64,000 nucleotides of DNA from Streptomyces chumphonensis (GCF_014779715.1 NZ_JACXYU010000003.1:310001-374000); one strand, 5' to 3'. Positions 51,136 to 59,952 are shown, counted from the stretch's first letter. Notes: generated by a model from the sequence alone, not told the origin. Numbers and translations: made by a program.

Positions 51136-52356
51136 ATGACACGAGCACGTCTGATCACCGCGTCGGTCCGTGGCGAGGTCCTGGCGGTCGGCCGGGCGGC
51201 GCGGCGGGCCGCGACGGGGCCGGGGCGCGAGCGCGACCTGCTGGTCCAGTCCCTGAAGGCCGCGCTGGCCGCCCTGCTCGCCTGGGGCGTCGCCGACGGC
51301 CTGGGACTGCCGATGCCGGTCATCGCGCCCTGGGTCGCCGTCGTCCTCAGCCAGTCGACCGTCTACCGGTCCCTCACCCACGGGTGGCAGCAGCTCTTCG
51401 CCATCACCCTGGGCACGGTACTGGCCACACTCGTCGGGGAGGCCGTCCCGAGCCAACTGCTGGCCATGGCGATCGTGCTGCCCGTCCTGCTGGTCCTCGG
51501 CAACTGGCCGCGGCTCGGCTCGCAGGGCGTCTACGGAGCCACCGCGGCCCTGTTCACCCTCAGCTACGGCGAGCCCAGCGCCTACGCGGCGGGAGCCCGT
51601 GTCCTGGAGGCGCTGCTCGGCGCGGCCATCGCCGTGGCCGTCAACCTCTTCGTGTTCCCGCCGATGTACCTGCGCAGCGCCCAGAGCGCGGTGCAGGGCG
51701 TCGTGCGGGAAGTGCGGGAGGTGCTGGAGACCGTCGCGGACGGACTGGCCGAGGAGGCGTGGACGCACCGCGAGGCCCGGCACTGGGACGAGCGGGCCCG
51801 CCGCGTCCCCGGCCTCATCACCGATGTGCGGTCCACCCTCGCCTGGGACCGGGAGAGCCGGTGGTTCAATCCCCGCCGCCGGGCCCGGCGGGGCCGGCCG
51901 GAGGGCCCGCGGCAGCACACCGTGTGGGTGCTGGAGCGCGTCAGCGACCACCTCGGCGATCTCACCCGCACCCTCACCGAGGCGGCGGACGAGGAACGCA
52001 TCAGCGGCCGCCCCGACTCCGAGGCCACCACCCTCTACGCGACCTTCCTGCACCGGGTCGCCGACGCCTGCGCCGCCCACGGCCGCCTGGTCTCCGGGGA
52101 CGACCCCGAGGCCGACCGGACCGAGCTGCGCGAGGCCGTGGAGGAGGCGCGGCGCGTGCACGACGCGCTGCGCGACCTGGCCGAGCGGGAGGGCGCGCGG
52201 GGCGCGGAGACGATGGTGCTCTTCGGCGCCCTCGTCTTGGACGCCCGCCGCATCCTGGAGGCCCTGCTGCTCGACCCTCCGGAGAACTCCGGCTCGGTGC
52301 CGGGTACCACCGGGAGCGGCCGGGGGTCCGGCCCCGGCCGCCGTGCCGACGCCTGA
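51136..52356 (+). CDS. FUSC-family membrane protein (aromatic acid exporter-like), copy A
   Basis: The 406-residue protein has six hydrophobic segments in the first 180 residues (LKAALAALLAWGVADGLGL, WVAVVLSQSTVYRSL, FAITLGTVLATLVG, LLAMAIVLPVLLVLGNW). A long helical cytoplasmic domain follows. This is the half-size FUSC/ArAE layout, a group that includes aromatic-acid exporters. The ATG at 51136 starts MTRARLITASVRGEV; the upstream extension is not conserved in character. It is convergent with a second FUSC-type gene. Confidence 0.85.
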   Translation: MTRARLITASVRGEVLAVGRAARRAATGPGRERDLLVQSLKAALAALLAWGVADGLGLPMPVIAPWVAVVLSQSTVYRSLTHGWQQLFAITLGTVLATLVGEAVPSQLLAMAIVLPVLLVLGNWPRLGSQGVYGATAALFTLSYGEPSAYAAGARVLEALLGAAIAVAVNLFVFPPMYLRSAQSAVQGVVREVREVLETVADGLAEEAWTHREARHWDERARRVPGLITDVRSTLAWDRESRWFNPRRRARRGRPEGPRQHTVWVLERVSDHLGDLTRTLTEAADEERISGRPDSEATTLYATFLHRVADACAAHGRLVSGDDPEADRTELREAVEEARRVHDALRDLAEREGARGAETMVLFGALVLDARRILEALLLDPPENSGSVPGTTGSGRGSGPGRRADA

Positions 52357-52455
52357 GCCCGCGCGTCACTCCTTGAACGCGCGCGTGCCGTGCGGCTCGA
52401 CGTCGGGCTCCTCCTGCGCCGGCGGCCCCGCGTCGCGCGGCCGCGGTGCCGCGTC

Positions 52456-53688
52456 TCAGGAGCGCCGCGCACGCAGCCGCGCCGTCCGCCGCCGCACCGC
52501 GCGGACGAAGCGATCGAGCCGTGGGTACCGGTCCCGCCGCTCCTGGGAGTACCGGTCGAGCTCCTCCGCGAGCCGCGTGGCCCGCTTCTCCGTGTCCAAC
52601 TCGTCCAGGACCCGGTCGATCTCCGCGAGGAGGGCGCCGTGCAGCTGCCACTGCCGGGGGTGCTCGCGGACGGTGGCCAGCAGCAGGTGCGCGACGTGCT
52701 CGCGGCTGGCACGCGCGGCGGCCAGCTCCGTCTCCAGGAAGGCCTCCGCCTCCTCGGCGCTGGTGCTGATCTGGGTCGTGATGAGCACCGCGTAGCTCTC
52801 CACGGCTCCGGCCATGTGCATGAACAGTTCTCTGAGGGCCGTGGCCACGTCGGGTGGGAAGAGCTCCTCCTCGGTGCGCTGCTTGGCGAGGTCGGTGAGG
52901 CTACGCGCCGTCACCCGGAGCACCACCGCGCAGATCTCCAGCGTGTCCAACCCGGTGCGCAGCACGATCCGGGACAGCAACCCCTCCTTGACCCGCGGAT
53001 TGAACCGGACGCTCTCCTCGGCGCGTACGAGCGACGCGTCCACCCGGACGATGTCGTGGTCCAGCCGCCGTGCCTCGTGCAGCCTTCGTGCCGCCCGCTC
53101 CACCGGCTGGTGGCCGCCGATCTCCTCGCCGATGTCCTCCAGCAGCGCCCGCATCCGCCCGGCCAGCTCCTCGATGGCCTCGCCCGCCGTCTCGACCCAC
53201 ACGGGCGGCAGGAACACCATGTTGAAGAGCAGCCCGACCACGGCGCCGATCAGCGTCTCCAGGACCCGGCTCAGCGCCAGGTCCGTCGCGTGCGACACCC
53301 CGAGGACGAGCATGGCGGAGATCGCCACCTCGGGGACGAACTCGCCCGCCCGCACCACGTGCCCCAGCACCAGCGCGGAGATGATCAGCAGCCCCAGGCT
53401 CCACCAGGTCAGCCCCACGAGCGAGCTGAAGCCGACGGCGATCAGCACCCCCGCCACCACGGCGTTGACCCGGCGGATGCCGCTGGTCAGGGTCGCGTAG
53501 AGGGTGACCTGAACGACCAGCAGCGCCGTCAGGGGCGCCAGCAGGGGCGGCGGTCGGGAGCCGAGCAGCCACAGCGCCGCGATGTAGGCCAGTGTGGCGG
53601 CCGTGGCGGAGCGCACGGTCTGCACGACCACCGGCTCGTTGCGGCGCTGGGCCAGTTTGATCATGGGTTCGGGGACGACGTAGGACAC
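52456..53688 (-). CDS. FUSC-family membrane protein, copy B, possibly shortened at its C-terminus
   Basis: The 410-residue protein has six N-terminal hydrophobic segments (TAATLAYIAALWLLG, LTALLVVQVTLYATL, VVAGVLIAVGFSSLVGL, ISAMLVLGVSHATDLAL) and a helical cytoplasmic part. It belongs to the same family as copy A but differs clearly in sequence. The GTG at 53688 has GAAGAGG upstream. After the TGA at 52456-52458 the same frame stays open for 29 further codons (ending EPHGTRAFKE) with coding-like third positions, so the stop may be recent. Confidence 0.83.
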   Translation of the reverse strand: MSYVVPEPMIKLAQRRNEPVVVQTVRSATAATLAYIAALWLLGSRPPPLLAPLTALLVVQVTLYATLTSGIRRVNAVVAGVLIAVGFSSLVGLTWWSLGLLIISALVLGHVVRAGEFVPEVAISAMLVLGVSHATDLALSRVLETLIGAVVGLLFNMVFLPPVWVETAGEAIEELAGRMRALLEDIGEEIGGHQPVERAARRLHEARRLDHDIVRVDASLVRAEESVRFNPRVKEGLLSRIVLRTGLDTLEICAVVLRVTARSLTDLAKQRTEEELFPPDVATALRELFMHMAGAVESYAVLITTQISTSAEEAEAFLETELAAARASREHVAHLLLATVREHPRQWQLHGALLAEIDRVLDELDTEKRATRLAEELDRYSQERRDRYPRLDRFVRAVRRRTARLRARRS

Positions 53689-53830
53689 GTAGGAGCCTCT
53701 TCCCGCTCCTCGGCGCGCCAGACCCGCCCCCGCCGACCAGCACCCGTATGAACCGTCCCGCCATCGGGGCGATGCGTTCCCGGGCCGTGGACGGGCCCTG
53801 GTCGGGATACGTCACGTGGAGTGCTTGATC

Positions 53831-53839
53831 ATGCGTGAA
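53831..53839. promoter_or_regulatory. DeoR-type half-site upstream of the GH109-like gene
   Basis: ATGCGTGAA here, followed by AGAAAC seven bases on, repeats the ATGCGTGAA...AGAAAC arrangement at 56481-56506 upstream of the ABC transporter genes. The shared sequence suggests the neighbouring DeoR-type regulator controls both. Confidence 0.45.
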
Positions 53840-53858
53840 CAAGGCGAGAAACACTCAA

Positions 53859-53891
53859 CTGTTGACATGCAAGTGTCAGTGCGGCCACAGT
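53859..53891 (+). promoter_or_regulatory. Promoter-like TTGACA with dyad, upstream of the GH109-like gene
   Basis: TTGACA (53862-53867) lies 18 bases before CACAGT (53886-53891), a weak -10. TGACA and TGTCA (53863-53867, 53874-53878) form a dyad with a 6-base spacer. The 20 bases from 53859 are nearly the same as those at 23877 before lnt. Confidence 0.5.
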
Positions 53892-53935
53892 CGTTCCGCC
53901 AGTGATGACTCCCCAGTTCCGAGGAGCGCCGCTTC

Positions 53936-55372
53936 ATGCCTGAAATGTCGGAGGTCTCGCGTCGTCTGGTGCTGGGAGGTGCCCTCGCCACGGGGGCGCT
54001 CGCGGCCGGTGCCGGCGCGGCCGATGCCGCGTCCCCGCACCCGGCCACCCCGCTCGCCCCGTCCGCGCCCCGCCGCGGGCCCGGCCAGAAGTCGATGATC
54101 AACGTGCCCTTCGAGGCGCGCCGCACCGTGCGGCTCGGCATCGTCGGGCTCGGGAACCGGGGCCGCGGCATGGCCCCGGGCTGGGCCGCGGTGCCCGGCT
54201 GCACGGTGGCCGCCGTCTGCGACGTCCGGGCGGACCGGGCGACGCGGGTCGCCGACGCGCTCGTGGCCGAGGGCCGGGACCGGCCCCGGGAGTACGGGGG
54301 CTCGGAGGACTCCTACGCGCGCATGCTGCGCGACGAGGAACTCGACCTCGTCTACATCGCCACGCCCTGGGAGTTCCACCACGAGCAGGGCCGGGCCGCA
54401 CTGCGGGCGGGCAGCCACGCGATCGTCGAGCTCCCCGTGGCCACCGAGGTGCGCGAACTGTGGGACCTCGTCGACACCTCCGAACGAACCCGCAGGCACC
54501 TCTTCCTGGCCGAGAACTGCAGCTACGGCCGCAACGAGCTGGCGATGCTGAGGATGGCCCACGAGGGCCTGTTCGGTGACATCACCAACGGACACGGCGG
54601 CTACCTGCACGACCTGCGCGCCCTGCTCTTCTCCGACACCTACTACACCGACGCCTGGCGGCGGAAGTGGCACACCCGCAGCACCGGCTCCCTCTATCCC
54701 ATGCACGGCCTCGCTCCCATCGCCGCCGCCATGGACGTCAACCGTGGCGACCGCATGGTCGGCCTCGCCGCCACCGCCACGGAGCCGAGAGGGCTGGCCG
54801 ACTACCGGGAGCGCTTCGTGCCGGCCTCACACCCCTCGTGGCGGGAGACCTACGTCAACGGCGACCGCGTCACCTGCCTGATCGAGACCGCCCGGGGCCG
54901 CCTCGTGCGGGCCGAACACGACGTCAGCTCCCCGCGCCCCTACAGCCGCATCAACAGCATCGCCGGCAGCCGGGGCATCTTCGAGGACTACGCCGGTACC
55001 TCGGCCACCGGCGGCCGGGTCTACCTGGAACCCGACCACAGCGGCCACGCCTGGCGCGACTTCGACGGCTACCGCAAGGAGTTCGACCACTGGCTCTGGC
55101 GGGAGGTGGGCGACGACGCCGAGGAGAACGGCGGCCACGGCGGGATGGACTACATCCTCCAGTGGCGCACCGTCCAGCAGATGCGCGCCGGGCTCGTCCC
55201 GGACATCGACGTCTACGACTCGGCCGCCTGGTGCGCGCCGGTGCCCCTGAGCGTCGAGTCCCTGCGGCGCGGGGGCCGTCCGGTGGACGTCCCCGACTTC
55301 ACCCGCGGCGCCTGGGTGAACCACCGCCCCGGGCTGGACTCCCGACCCACCGCCATGCCGAAGGCCGGCTGA
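53936..55372 (+). CDS. Exported Gfo/Idh/MocA oxidoreductase, GH109-like
   Basis: The 478-residue protein has a twin-arginine-like signal (SRRLVLGGALATGALAAGAG). A mature Rossmann domain begins VRLGIVGLGNRGRGMAPGW. The Gfo/Idh/MocA marks include YIATPWEFHHEQGRAAL and VELPVATEV (the usual EKP is replaced by ELP). The C-terminal GGHGGMDYILQWR and the conserved MINVPFEAR just before the core match GH109, whose members hydrolyse alpha-N-acetylgalactosaminides through an NAD-dependent redox step. Tat export with bound cofactor fits. The ATG at 53936 is used; one at 53945 is possible. It is probably regulated with the ABC transporter nearby. Confidence 0.85.
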   Translation: MPEMSEVSRRLVLGGALATGALAAGAGAADAASPHPATPLAPSAPRRGPGQKSMINVPFEARRTVRLGIVGLGNRGRGMAPGWAAVPGCTVAAVCDVRADRATRVADALVAEGRDRPREYGGSEDSYARMLRDEELDLVYIATPWEFHHEQGRAALRAGSHAIVELPVATEVRELWDLVDTSERTRRHLFLAENCSYGRNELAMLRMAHEGLFGDITNGHGGYLHDLRALLFSDTYYTDAWRRKWHTRSTGSLYPMHGLAPIAAAMDVNRGDRMVGLAATATEPRGLADYRERFVPASHPSWRETYVNGDRVTCLIETARGRLVRAEHDVSSPRPYSRINSIAGSRGIFEDYAGTSATGGRVYLEPDHSGHAWRDFDGYRKEFDHWLWREVGDDAEENGGHGGMDYILQWRTVQQMRAGLVPDIDVYDSAAWCAPVPLSVESLRRGGRPVDVPDFTRGAWVNHRPGLDSRPTAMPKAG

Positions 55373-55375
55373 CGG

Positions 55376-55417
55376 CGCGGCCCGTCCCGGCGCCCGCGGG
55401 CACCGGGACGGGCCGCG
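55376..55417. terminator. Bidirectional hairpin terminator
   Basis: Fifteen-base perfect arms (55376-55390 and 55403-55417, CGCGGCCCGTCCCGG and its complement) with a 12-base loop lie between the convergent GH109-like and DeoR genes. Confidence 0.88.
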
Positions 55418-55419
55418 GC

Positions 55420-56223
55420 TCAGACCGCCACCACCTCCACGCCCGCCTCGGTGAGGCCGGCCACCACGGGGTCGGGGATTGCCGAGTCGGTCACCAGCAC
55501 GTCGATCCGCTCCAGCCCGCAGATCCTGGCGAAGGCGCGCTTGCCCATCTTGGAGGAGTCGGCGGCGACGATGACGCGCTGGGAGCGCTCCGCGAACAGC
55601 CGGCTGATGCTCGCCTCCTCCTCCTGGTGGGTCATGATCCCCAGCCCCGGGTCCACGCCGTCCACGCCGAGCACGACCGCGTCGAGCACCACCTCGTTCA
55701 GGACGCCCACGGTCAGCGGGCCGACCAGTTCGAAGGTCTGCGGCCGGACCACGCCCCCGGTGGTGACGATCTTTATCTGCGGCCGCACGGCCAGTTCCCC
55801 GGCGATGTTCAGCGCGTTCGTCACGATGGTGAGCAGCGGCGCCGTGGCGCTCCCGGGCGCCCCTTCGCGGGCACCGCCTCCGGTGCGCAGCCCGAGGGTC
55901 CGCGCGACCTCCGTGGTCGTCGTGCCCCCGTTGAGGCCGACGACCTCGCCCTCGCTGATCAGGTCCGACACGGCCGCGGCGATGCGCTGCTTCTCCGGTG
56001 CCCGGCGGGAGGACTTGTACCGCAGCGGCAACTCGTAGGACACGCCGTGTGCGACGGCGCCTCCTCGGGTGCGCTGCAGCATCTGCTGTTCCGCCAGCTC
56101 GTCGAGGTCCCGGCGGATGGTCGCGGCGGAGACCTCCAGGGCGGACGCGGCCTCCTCGACCTCGACGCGCCCCTTCGCGGCGAGCAGTTCGAGCAACGTG
56201 CTCCACCGCTCATGCTTGGACAT
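55420..56223 (-). CDS. DeoR/GlpR-family transcriptional regulator
   Basis: The 267-residue repressor has the DeoR N-terminal HTH (HERWSTLLELLAAKGRVEV, ALEVSAATIRRDLDELAEQ). The C-terminal sugar-phosphate sensing domain shows VGLNGGTTTTEVARTL, TIVTNALNIAGELA, TTGGVVRPQTFELVGPL, VVLGVDGVDPGLGI and IVAADSSKMGKRAF. An insertion of about 14 residues (GGGAREGAPGSATA) interrupts the sensing domain. The ATG at 56223 has GGAGG upstream. It is divergent from the sugar ABC transporter and is its probable regulator. It includes a rare ATA codon (in QIKIVTT). Confidence 0.92.
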   Translation of the reverse strand: MSKHERWSTLLELLAAKGRVEVEEAASALEVSAATIRRDLDELAEQQMLQRTRGGAVAHGVSYELPLRYKSSRRAPEKQRIAAAVSDLISEGEVVGLNGGTTTTEVARTLGLRTGGGAREGAPGSATAPLLTIVTNALNIAGELAVRPQIKIVTTGGVVRPQTFELVGPLTVGVLNEVVLDAVVLGVDGVDPGLGIMTHQEEEASISRLFAERSQRVIVAADSSKMGKRAFARICGLERIDVLVTDSAIPDPVVAGLTEAGVEVVAV

Positions 56224-56626
56224 GCGTTGGACCTCCACTGGCGTCGTGTCATTCCTGCGTACGGCCGGTGGCCGCGCCGCGAAGCCGGTGGCACGGCACG
56301 GCCACCGAGCGATCACGCGCCCGTCACGATGCCAGATCCGGCCGCCGTCAGCAGTTTCCGCCCAGACGCGGCCGCGCCCGGCCACAGGGGGGCGGCCCTG
56401 AGGGTGCGTCGACAACGGACCCGTAACAGAGCCTGGACCCCGGCCACCGGGTCGTGGATACTCCCTTCCAAGCAGACGTGATGCGTGAAACTGCTCATGG
56501 AGAAACTGTTACACGCATCATCACGCAATGAAGTAGCTTTTCCAGTCAGCCACCCCGACTGAGGCTTCTCCGGGGTGACCGGGCCCGACGCGGCAGCGGG
56601 TCCGCAGTGCGAAGGCGGTATCGGCA
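56224..56626. other. Divergent regulatory region between the DeoR gene and the ABC transporter
   Basis: About 400 bases with no gene. The part near 56470-56530 has lower GC and holds the candidate DeoR operator annotated separately. Promoters for both directions must lie here. Confidence 0.5.
56479..56528. promoter_or_regulatory. Candidate DeoR operator: inverted and direct repeats
   Basis: TGATGCGTG (56479-56487) is inverted as CACGCATCA (56512-56520), with a third half-site CACGCA at 56522-56527. Between them GAAACTG occurs twice as a direct repeat (56487-56493 and 56502-56508). DeoR-family operators often consist of repeated GAAA-containing half-sites. Confidence 0.6.
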
Positions 56627-57889
56627 GTGAAGAAGCGAACGCTCAGATTCCCGGCGGCCTGCCTGGCCGGCGCCCTCGCCCTCACGGCGTGCGGCGGTGG
56701 CGGTGCGGACGACGGCTCCGTCACCCTCAAGCTCGTCGCTGCCGACTACGGCAACAAGGCGTCCAACAGCACCTCGGTGTACTGGGAGGAGGTCGCCGAG
56801 GCCTTCGAGGCCGACCATCCCGGCATCCGGGTCGACGTCCGCGTCATCAACTGGAACGACATCGACTCGCAGGTCAAGACCATGATCCAGAGCGGGAACG
56901 TCCCCGACCTCCTCCAGACCGGCGGCTTCGCGGACAAGGTCGCCGACGACCTGCTCCACCCGGCGAAGGACGTGCTCTCGCCCACGACCCGCGAGAACCT
57001 GGTCGACAGCTTCGCGCGGGCGGGTGAGGTCGACGGCGTGCAGTACGGCATCCCCTTCGTCTCCTCCTCCCGCGTGCTCTTCTACAACAAGGAGGTCTTC
57101 TCCGAGGCGGGGCTCAGCGAACCGCCCGCCACCTGGGACGACGTCAGGGAGGCGGCCGAGCGGATCAAGTCCGAGGTCCCCGGCGTCACGCCCTACGCGC
57201 TGCCGCTCGGCCCGGAGGAGGCCCAGGGGGAGACCCTGATCTGGGAGCTGGGCAACGGCGGTGGCTACACCGACGCCGACGGCGCCTACACCTTGGACAG
57301 CGAGGCCAACGTCGAGACCTTCCGGTGGCTGAAGACCAACCTCGTCGACCCGGGACTCACGTACGCGAACCCCGAGAGCACGGAACGCAAGACGGCGTTC
57401 GCCGACTTCGCGGCGGGCAAGGCCGCCATGCTCAACGGGCACCCCTCGCTCATCCAGATGTCCAAGGACGGCGGTGTCGACTACGGTGTCGCCCCCATCC
57501 CCGGCCGGGACGGCGCGCTGGAGTCCACCCTCGGCGTCGCGGACTGGATGATGGCCTTCAAGGACAACGGTCACCAGGAGCAGATCAGGGAGTTCCTCGA
57601 CTTCGCCTACGCCGAGGAGCACACGCTCTCCTTCATGGAGCGGTACAACCTGATGCCCGTCACGGACGACACCCTGGAGCGGATGCGGACCGGCGGCGAC
57701 CACCCGGACCTGGAGCTCTTCTTCGAACTCCTGCCCGAAGCCTCCTTCTACCCTCTCGGTGACGTCACCTGGGACGCGGTCTCCGCCGAGATCAAGCAGA
57801 GCGGCGGGACGGCCGTCGCCGGCGACCCCGCCGAGGTCCTCGGGGACCTCCAGCGCAAAGCCGAGGACATCGTCTCCGACCAGCGCTGA
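56627..57889 (+). CDS. Sugar ABC transporter substrate-binding lipoprotein
   Basis: The 420-residue lipoprotein has a signal MKKRTLRFPAACLAGAL and lipobox LTAC (Cys near residue 22). The mature part is a CUT1-type sugar-binding protein (LKLVAADYGNKASNSTSVYW, FEADHPGIRVDVRVINW, PDLLQTGGFADKVADDLL, AAMLNGHPSLIQM, WMMAFKDNG). The GTG at 56627 has GAAGGCGG upstream. It binds an oligosaccharide or sugar outside the membrane and delivers it to the permeases that follow. Linkage to a GH109-like enzyme suggests an amino-sugar glycan, which is an inference. Confidence 0.92.
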   Translation: MKKRTLRFPAACLAGALALTACGGGGADDGSVTLKLVAADYGNKASNSTSVYWEEVAEAFEADHPGIRVDVRVINWNDIDSQVKTMIQSGNVPDLLQTGGFADKVADDLLHPAKDVLSPTTRENLVDSFARAGEVDGVQYGIPFVSSSRVLFYNKEVFSEAGLSEPPATWDDVREAAERIKSEVPGVTPYALPLGPEEAQGETLIWELGNGGGYTDADGAYTLDSEANVETFRWLKTNLVDPGLTYANPESTERKTAFADFAAGKAAMLNGHPSLIQMSKDGGVDYGVAPIPGRDGALESTLGVADWMMAFKDNGHQEQIREFLDFAYAEEHTLSFMERYNLMPVTDDTLERMRTGGDHPDLELFFELLPEASFYPLGDVTWDAVSAEIKQSGGTAVAGDPAEVLGDLQRKAEDIVSDQR

Positions 57890-57907
57890 CGCACCGGCCC
57901 GCCCGCA

Positions 57908-57938
57908 CCCGGACGCCCGTCCCGCAGCGGCGTCCGGG
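57908..57938 (+). terminator. Hairpin between binding-protein and permease genes
   Basis: CCCGGACGCC (57908-57917) pairs perfectly with GGCGTCCGGG (57929-57938) around 11 bases. In ABC operons such a hairpin after the binding-protein gene often lowers read-through or stabilises the upstream mRNA, giving more binding protein than permease. Confidence 0.65.
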
Positions 57939-58038
57939 GCGGCGCACCGGGGCGGGGCGCGGCCGGCCCCACACGCCCACCGCGGCCCCACCCGGTTCAC
58001 CTCGGCGGCCAGGACCGCCAGCACCCGGAAGGCACCCC

Positions 58039-58986
58039 GTGTCCACCCACACCACCCCGCGTCCCCCGCGCGCGGCCCGCAGCGCCGCCCCGCGCCGCCC
58101 GTCGGGCATCGCGGCTCGGCTCGGCCCCCTGCCCTGGATCGGCCCGGCCGTCGCCCTCATCGTGCTCGTCGTGCTCTGGCCCGTCTACGAGATGGTCCGC
58201 ACCTCCTTCCTGAACATCAGCATCAGCGGCTTCGTCCGCGGCTCGGCCGGACTGGAGCAGTACCGCCGGCTCTTCGACGAACCCGACCTCGCCGGCGTGC
58301 TGACGGCGACCGTCGTGTGGACCGTCGCCGTCGTCGGCGTCACCATGGCCCTCTCCCTGGCCCTGGCCCAGCTGTTCAACCAGCGCTTCCCCGGACGCCG
58401 CCTCACCCGCTGGGCGCTCATCGCCCCGTGGGCGGCGTCCGTGCTGATGACGGCCATCGGCTTCTCCTGGATGCTCGACCGCACGGCGGGCGTACTCAAC
58501 ACCCTCATGACGGACCTCGGCCTCATCGACGCCCCCCGGGACTGGCTGGGCTCGCCCGCCACGGCCTGGCCCTGGATGATGTGCGTCGCGGTGTTCGTCT
58601 CCCTGCCGTTCACCACCTACACCCTGCTCGCCGGGCTCCAGACGATCCCCGGCGAGGTCTACGAGGCGGCCCGGGTCGACGGCACGTCCACCTGGCAGAC
58701 CTACCGGCTGGTCACGCTCCCGCTGCTGCGGCCCGCCTTCCTCGTCGGTGTGGTGATCAACCTCATCAACGTCTTCAACTCGTTCCCCATCATCTGGGCC
58801 ATGACGCGGGGCGGGCCGGCCAGCGACACCGCCACCAGCACCGTGTTCATGTACCAGCTCAAGAGTTCCGACATCGGCCTCTCGGCGGCCATGTCGGTGG
58901 TGAACTTCGCGCTCGTGGTGCTCATGGTCGTGGCGTTCCTCAAGGTCAGCCGCTGGAACGCGGACAGCAAGGAGGAGGCGCGATGA
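58039..58986 (+). CDS. Sugar ABC transporter permease, MalF-type
   Basis: The 315-residue permease has six membrane segments and the EAA loop YEAARVDGTSTWQTYRLVTLPLL, which contacts the ATPase. The start is GTG at 58039 with GGAAGG upstream. It overlaps the second permease by four bases (ATGA). It forms the heterodimeric channel with the next gene product. Confidence 0.93.
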   Translation: MSTHTTPRPPRAARSAAPRRPSGIAARLGPLPWIGPAVALIVLVVLWPVYEMVRTSFLNISISGFVRGSAGLEQYRRLFDEPDLAGVLTATVVWTVAVVGVTMALSLALAQLFNQRFPGRRLTRWALIAPWAASVLMTAIGFSWMLDRTAGVLNTLMTDLGLIDAPRDWLGSPATAWPWMMCVAVFVSLPFTTYTLLAGLQTIPGEVYEAARVDGTSTWQTYRLVTLPLLRPAFLVGVVINLINVFNSFPIIWAMTRGGPASDTATSTVFMYQLKSSDIGLSAAMSVVNFALVVLMVVAFLKVSRWNADSKEEAR

Positions 58987-59894
58987 GCCCCCGCACGACC
59001 ACCGCTCCGCCCGGTGCGGGCCGCACCCGCGGCGCGACCGAGCCCGCCGTCCCGGCCGCGCCGCCCCGCCGTCCCCGCCGGTTCTCCCCGCGCACCCTGC
59101 TCATCGCCGCGGTGGCCTGGTCGCTCGCGGTGGTGTTCCTCCTCCCGTACGCGGAGATGGTCATCACGGCCCTGCGCCCCGCCGACGAGCTGCGCGACGC
59201 GACCTACCTCCCGGGCGAGCTCGCCTGGTCCAACTTCGTCGACGTCTGGCGGGAGTCGGAGCTGGGGCAGAACCTGAAGGTCAGCCTGCTCGTCGCCGGC
59301 GGTTCGACCCTGCTCGTCCTGCTGGTCGCCCTGCCCGCCGCCTACTACACGGCACGCACCCGCTTCCGCGGTCGCAAGGCGTTCCTCCTGCTGGTGCTGG
59401 TCACGCAGATGTTCCAGCCCACCTCCCTGCTCGTCGGCCTCTACCGGCAGTTCCACCAGCTGGACATGCTCAACTCGGTGTGGACGCTGATCCTGTGCAA
59501 CGCGGCGTTCAACCTCGCCTTCGCGGTGTGGATCCTGACCGCCTACATCGGCTCGATCCCCGTCCAGCTGGAGGAGGCCGCGATGATCGACGGGACGGGC
59601 CGTTTCGGCGCCCTGGTCCGCGTCACGCTGCCGCTGGCCGTGCCCGGTGTGGTCACGGCCCTGATCTTCACCTTCATCACGGCCTGGAACGAGTTCGTCA
59701 TGGGCCTGACCCTCGCGACCACCCCGGAGAGCCAGCCGCTGACGGTCGGGATCAACGGCTTCATCGGCAACTACTCGGTGCAGTGGAACTACCTGTTCGC
59801 CGCGTCGGTCGTCGCCATCGTGCCCGTGGTGGTCCTCTTCGCCCTCATCGAACGGCACGTGGTGTCGGGTCTGACGGCCGGATCGGTCAAGTAG
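58983..59894 (+). CDS. Sugar ABC transporter permease, MalG-type
   Basis: The 303-residue permease has a Pro/Arg-rich cytoplasmic N-terminus and six membrane segments. Its EAA loop is LEEAAMIDGTGRFGALVRVTLPLAVPG. It ends HVVSGLTAGSVK, the usual MalG-type tail (GLTAGAVKG in relatives). No ATPase gene follows. In Streptomyces such CUT1 systems are energised by the shared ATPase MsiK encoded elsewhere. Confidence 0.93.
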   Translation: MSPRTTTAPPGAGRTRGATEPAVPAAPPRRPRRFSPRTLLIAAVAWSLAVVFLLPYAEMVITALRPADELRDATYLPGELAWSNFVDVWRESELGQNLKVSLLVAGGSTLLVLLVALPAAYYTARTRFRGRKAFLLLVLVTQMFQPTSLLVGLYRQFHQLDMLNSVWTLILCNAAFNLAFAVWILTAYIGSIPVQLEEAAMIDGTGRFGALVRVTLPLAVPGVVTALIFTFITAWNEFVMGLTLATTPESQPLTVGINGFIGNYSVQWNYLFAASVVAIVPVVVLFALIERHVVSGLTAGSVK

Positions 59895-59922
59895 CCGGGC
59901 CGGTGCCCACGGGCTCTTGTCG

Positions 59923-59949
59923 AAGAAGTGAACCGCTGCTTCACTTCTT
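59923..59949. promoter_or_regulatory. Perfect TetR-type operator AAGAAGTGAA-N7-TTCACTTCTT
   Basis: Ten-base perfect inverted arms (59923-59932 and 59940-59949) with a 7-base spacer end three bases before the GTG of the TetR gene. The repressor probably blocks its own promoter or transcription start here, and with it the coupled acyl-CoA dehydrogenase gene. Confidence 0.85.
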
Positions 59950-59952
59950 GAC

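Noticed and set aside
51860..51885. tRNA-like TGGTTCAATCCCC segment
   Set aside because: It lies inside the FUSC copy A coding region (RWFNPRR). No acceptor, D or anticodon stems can be formed around it.
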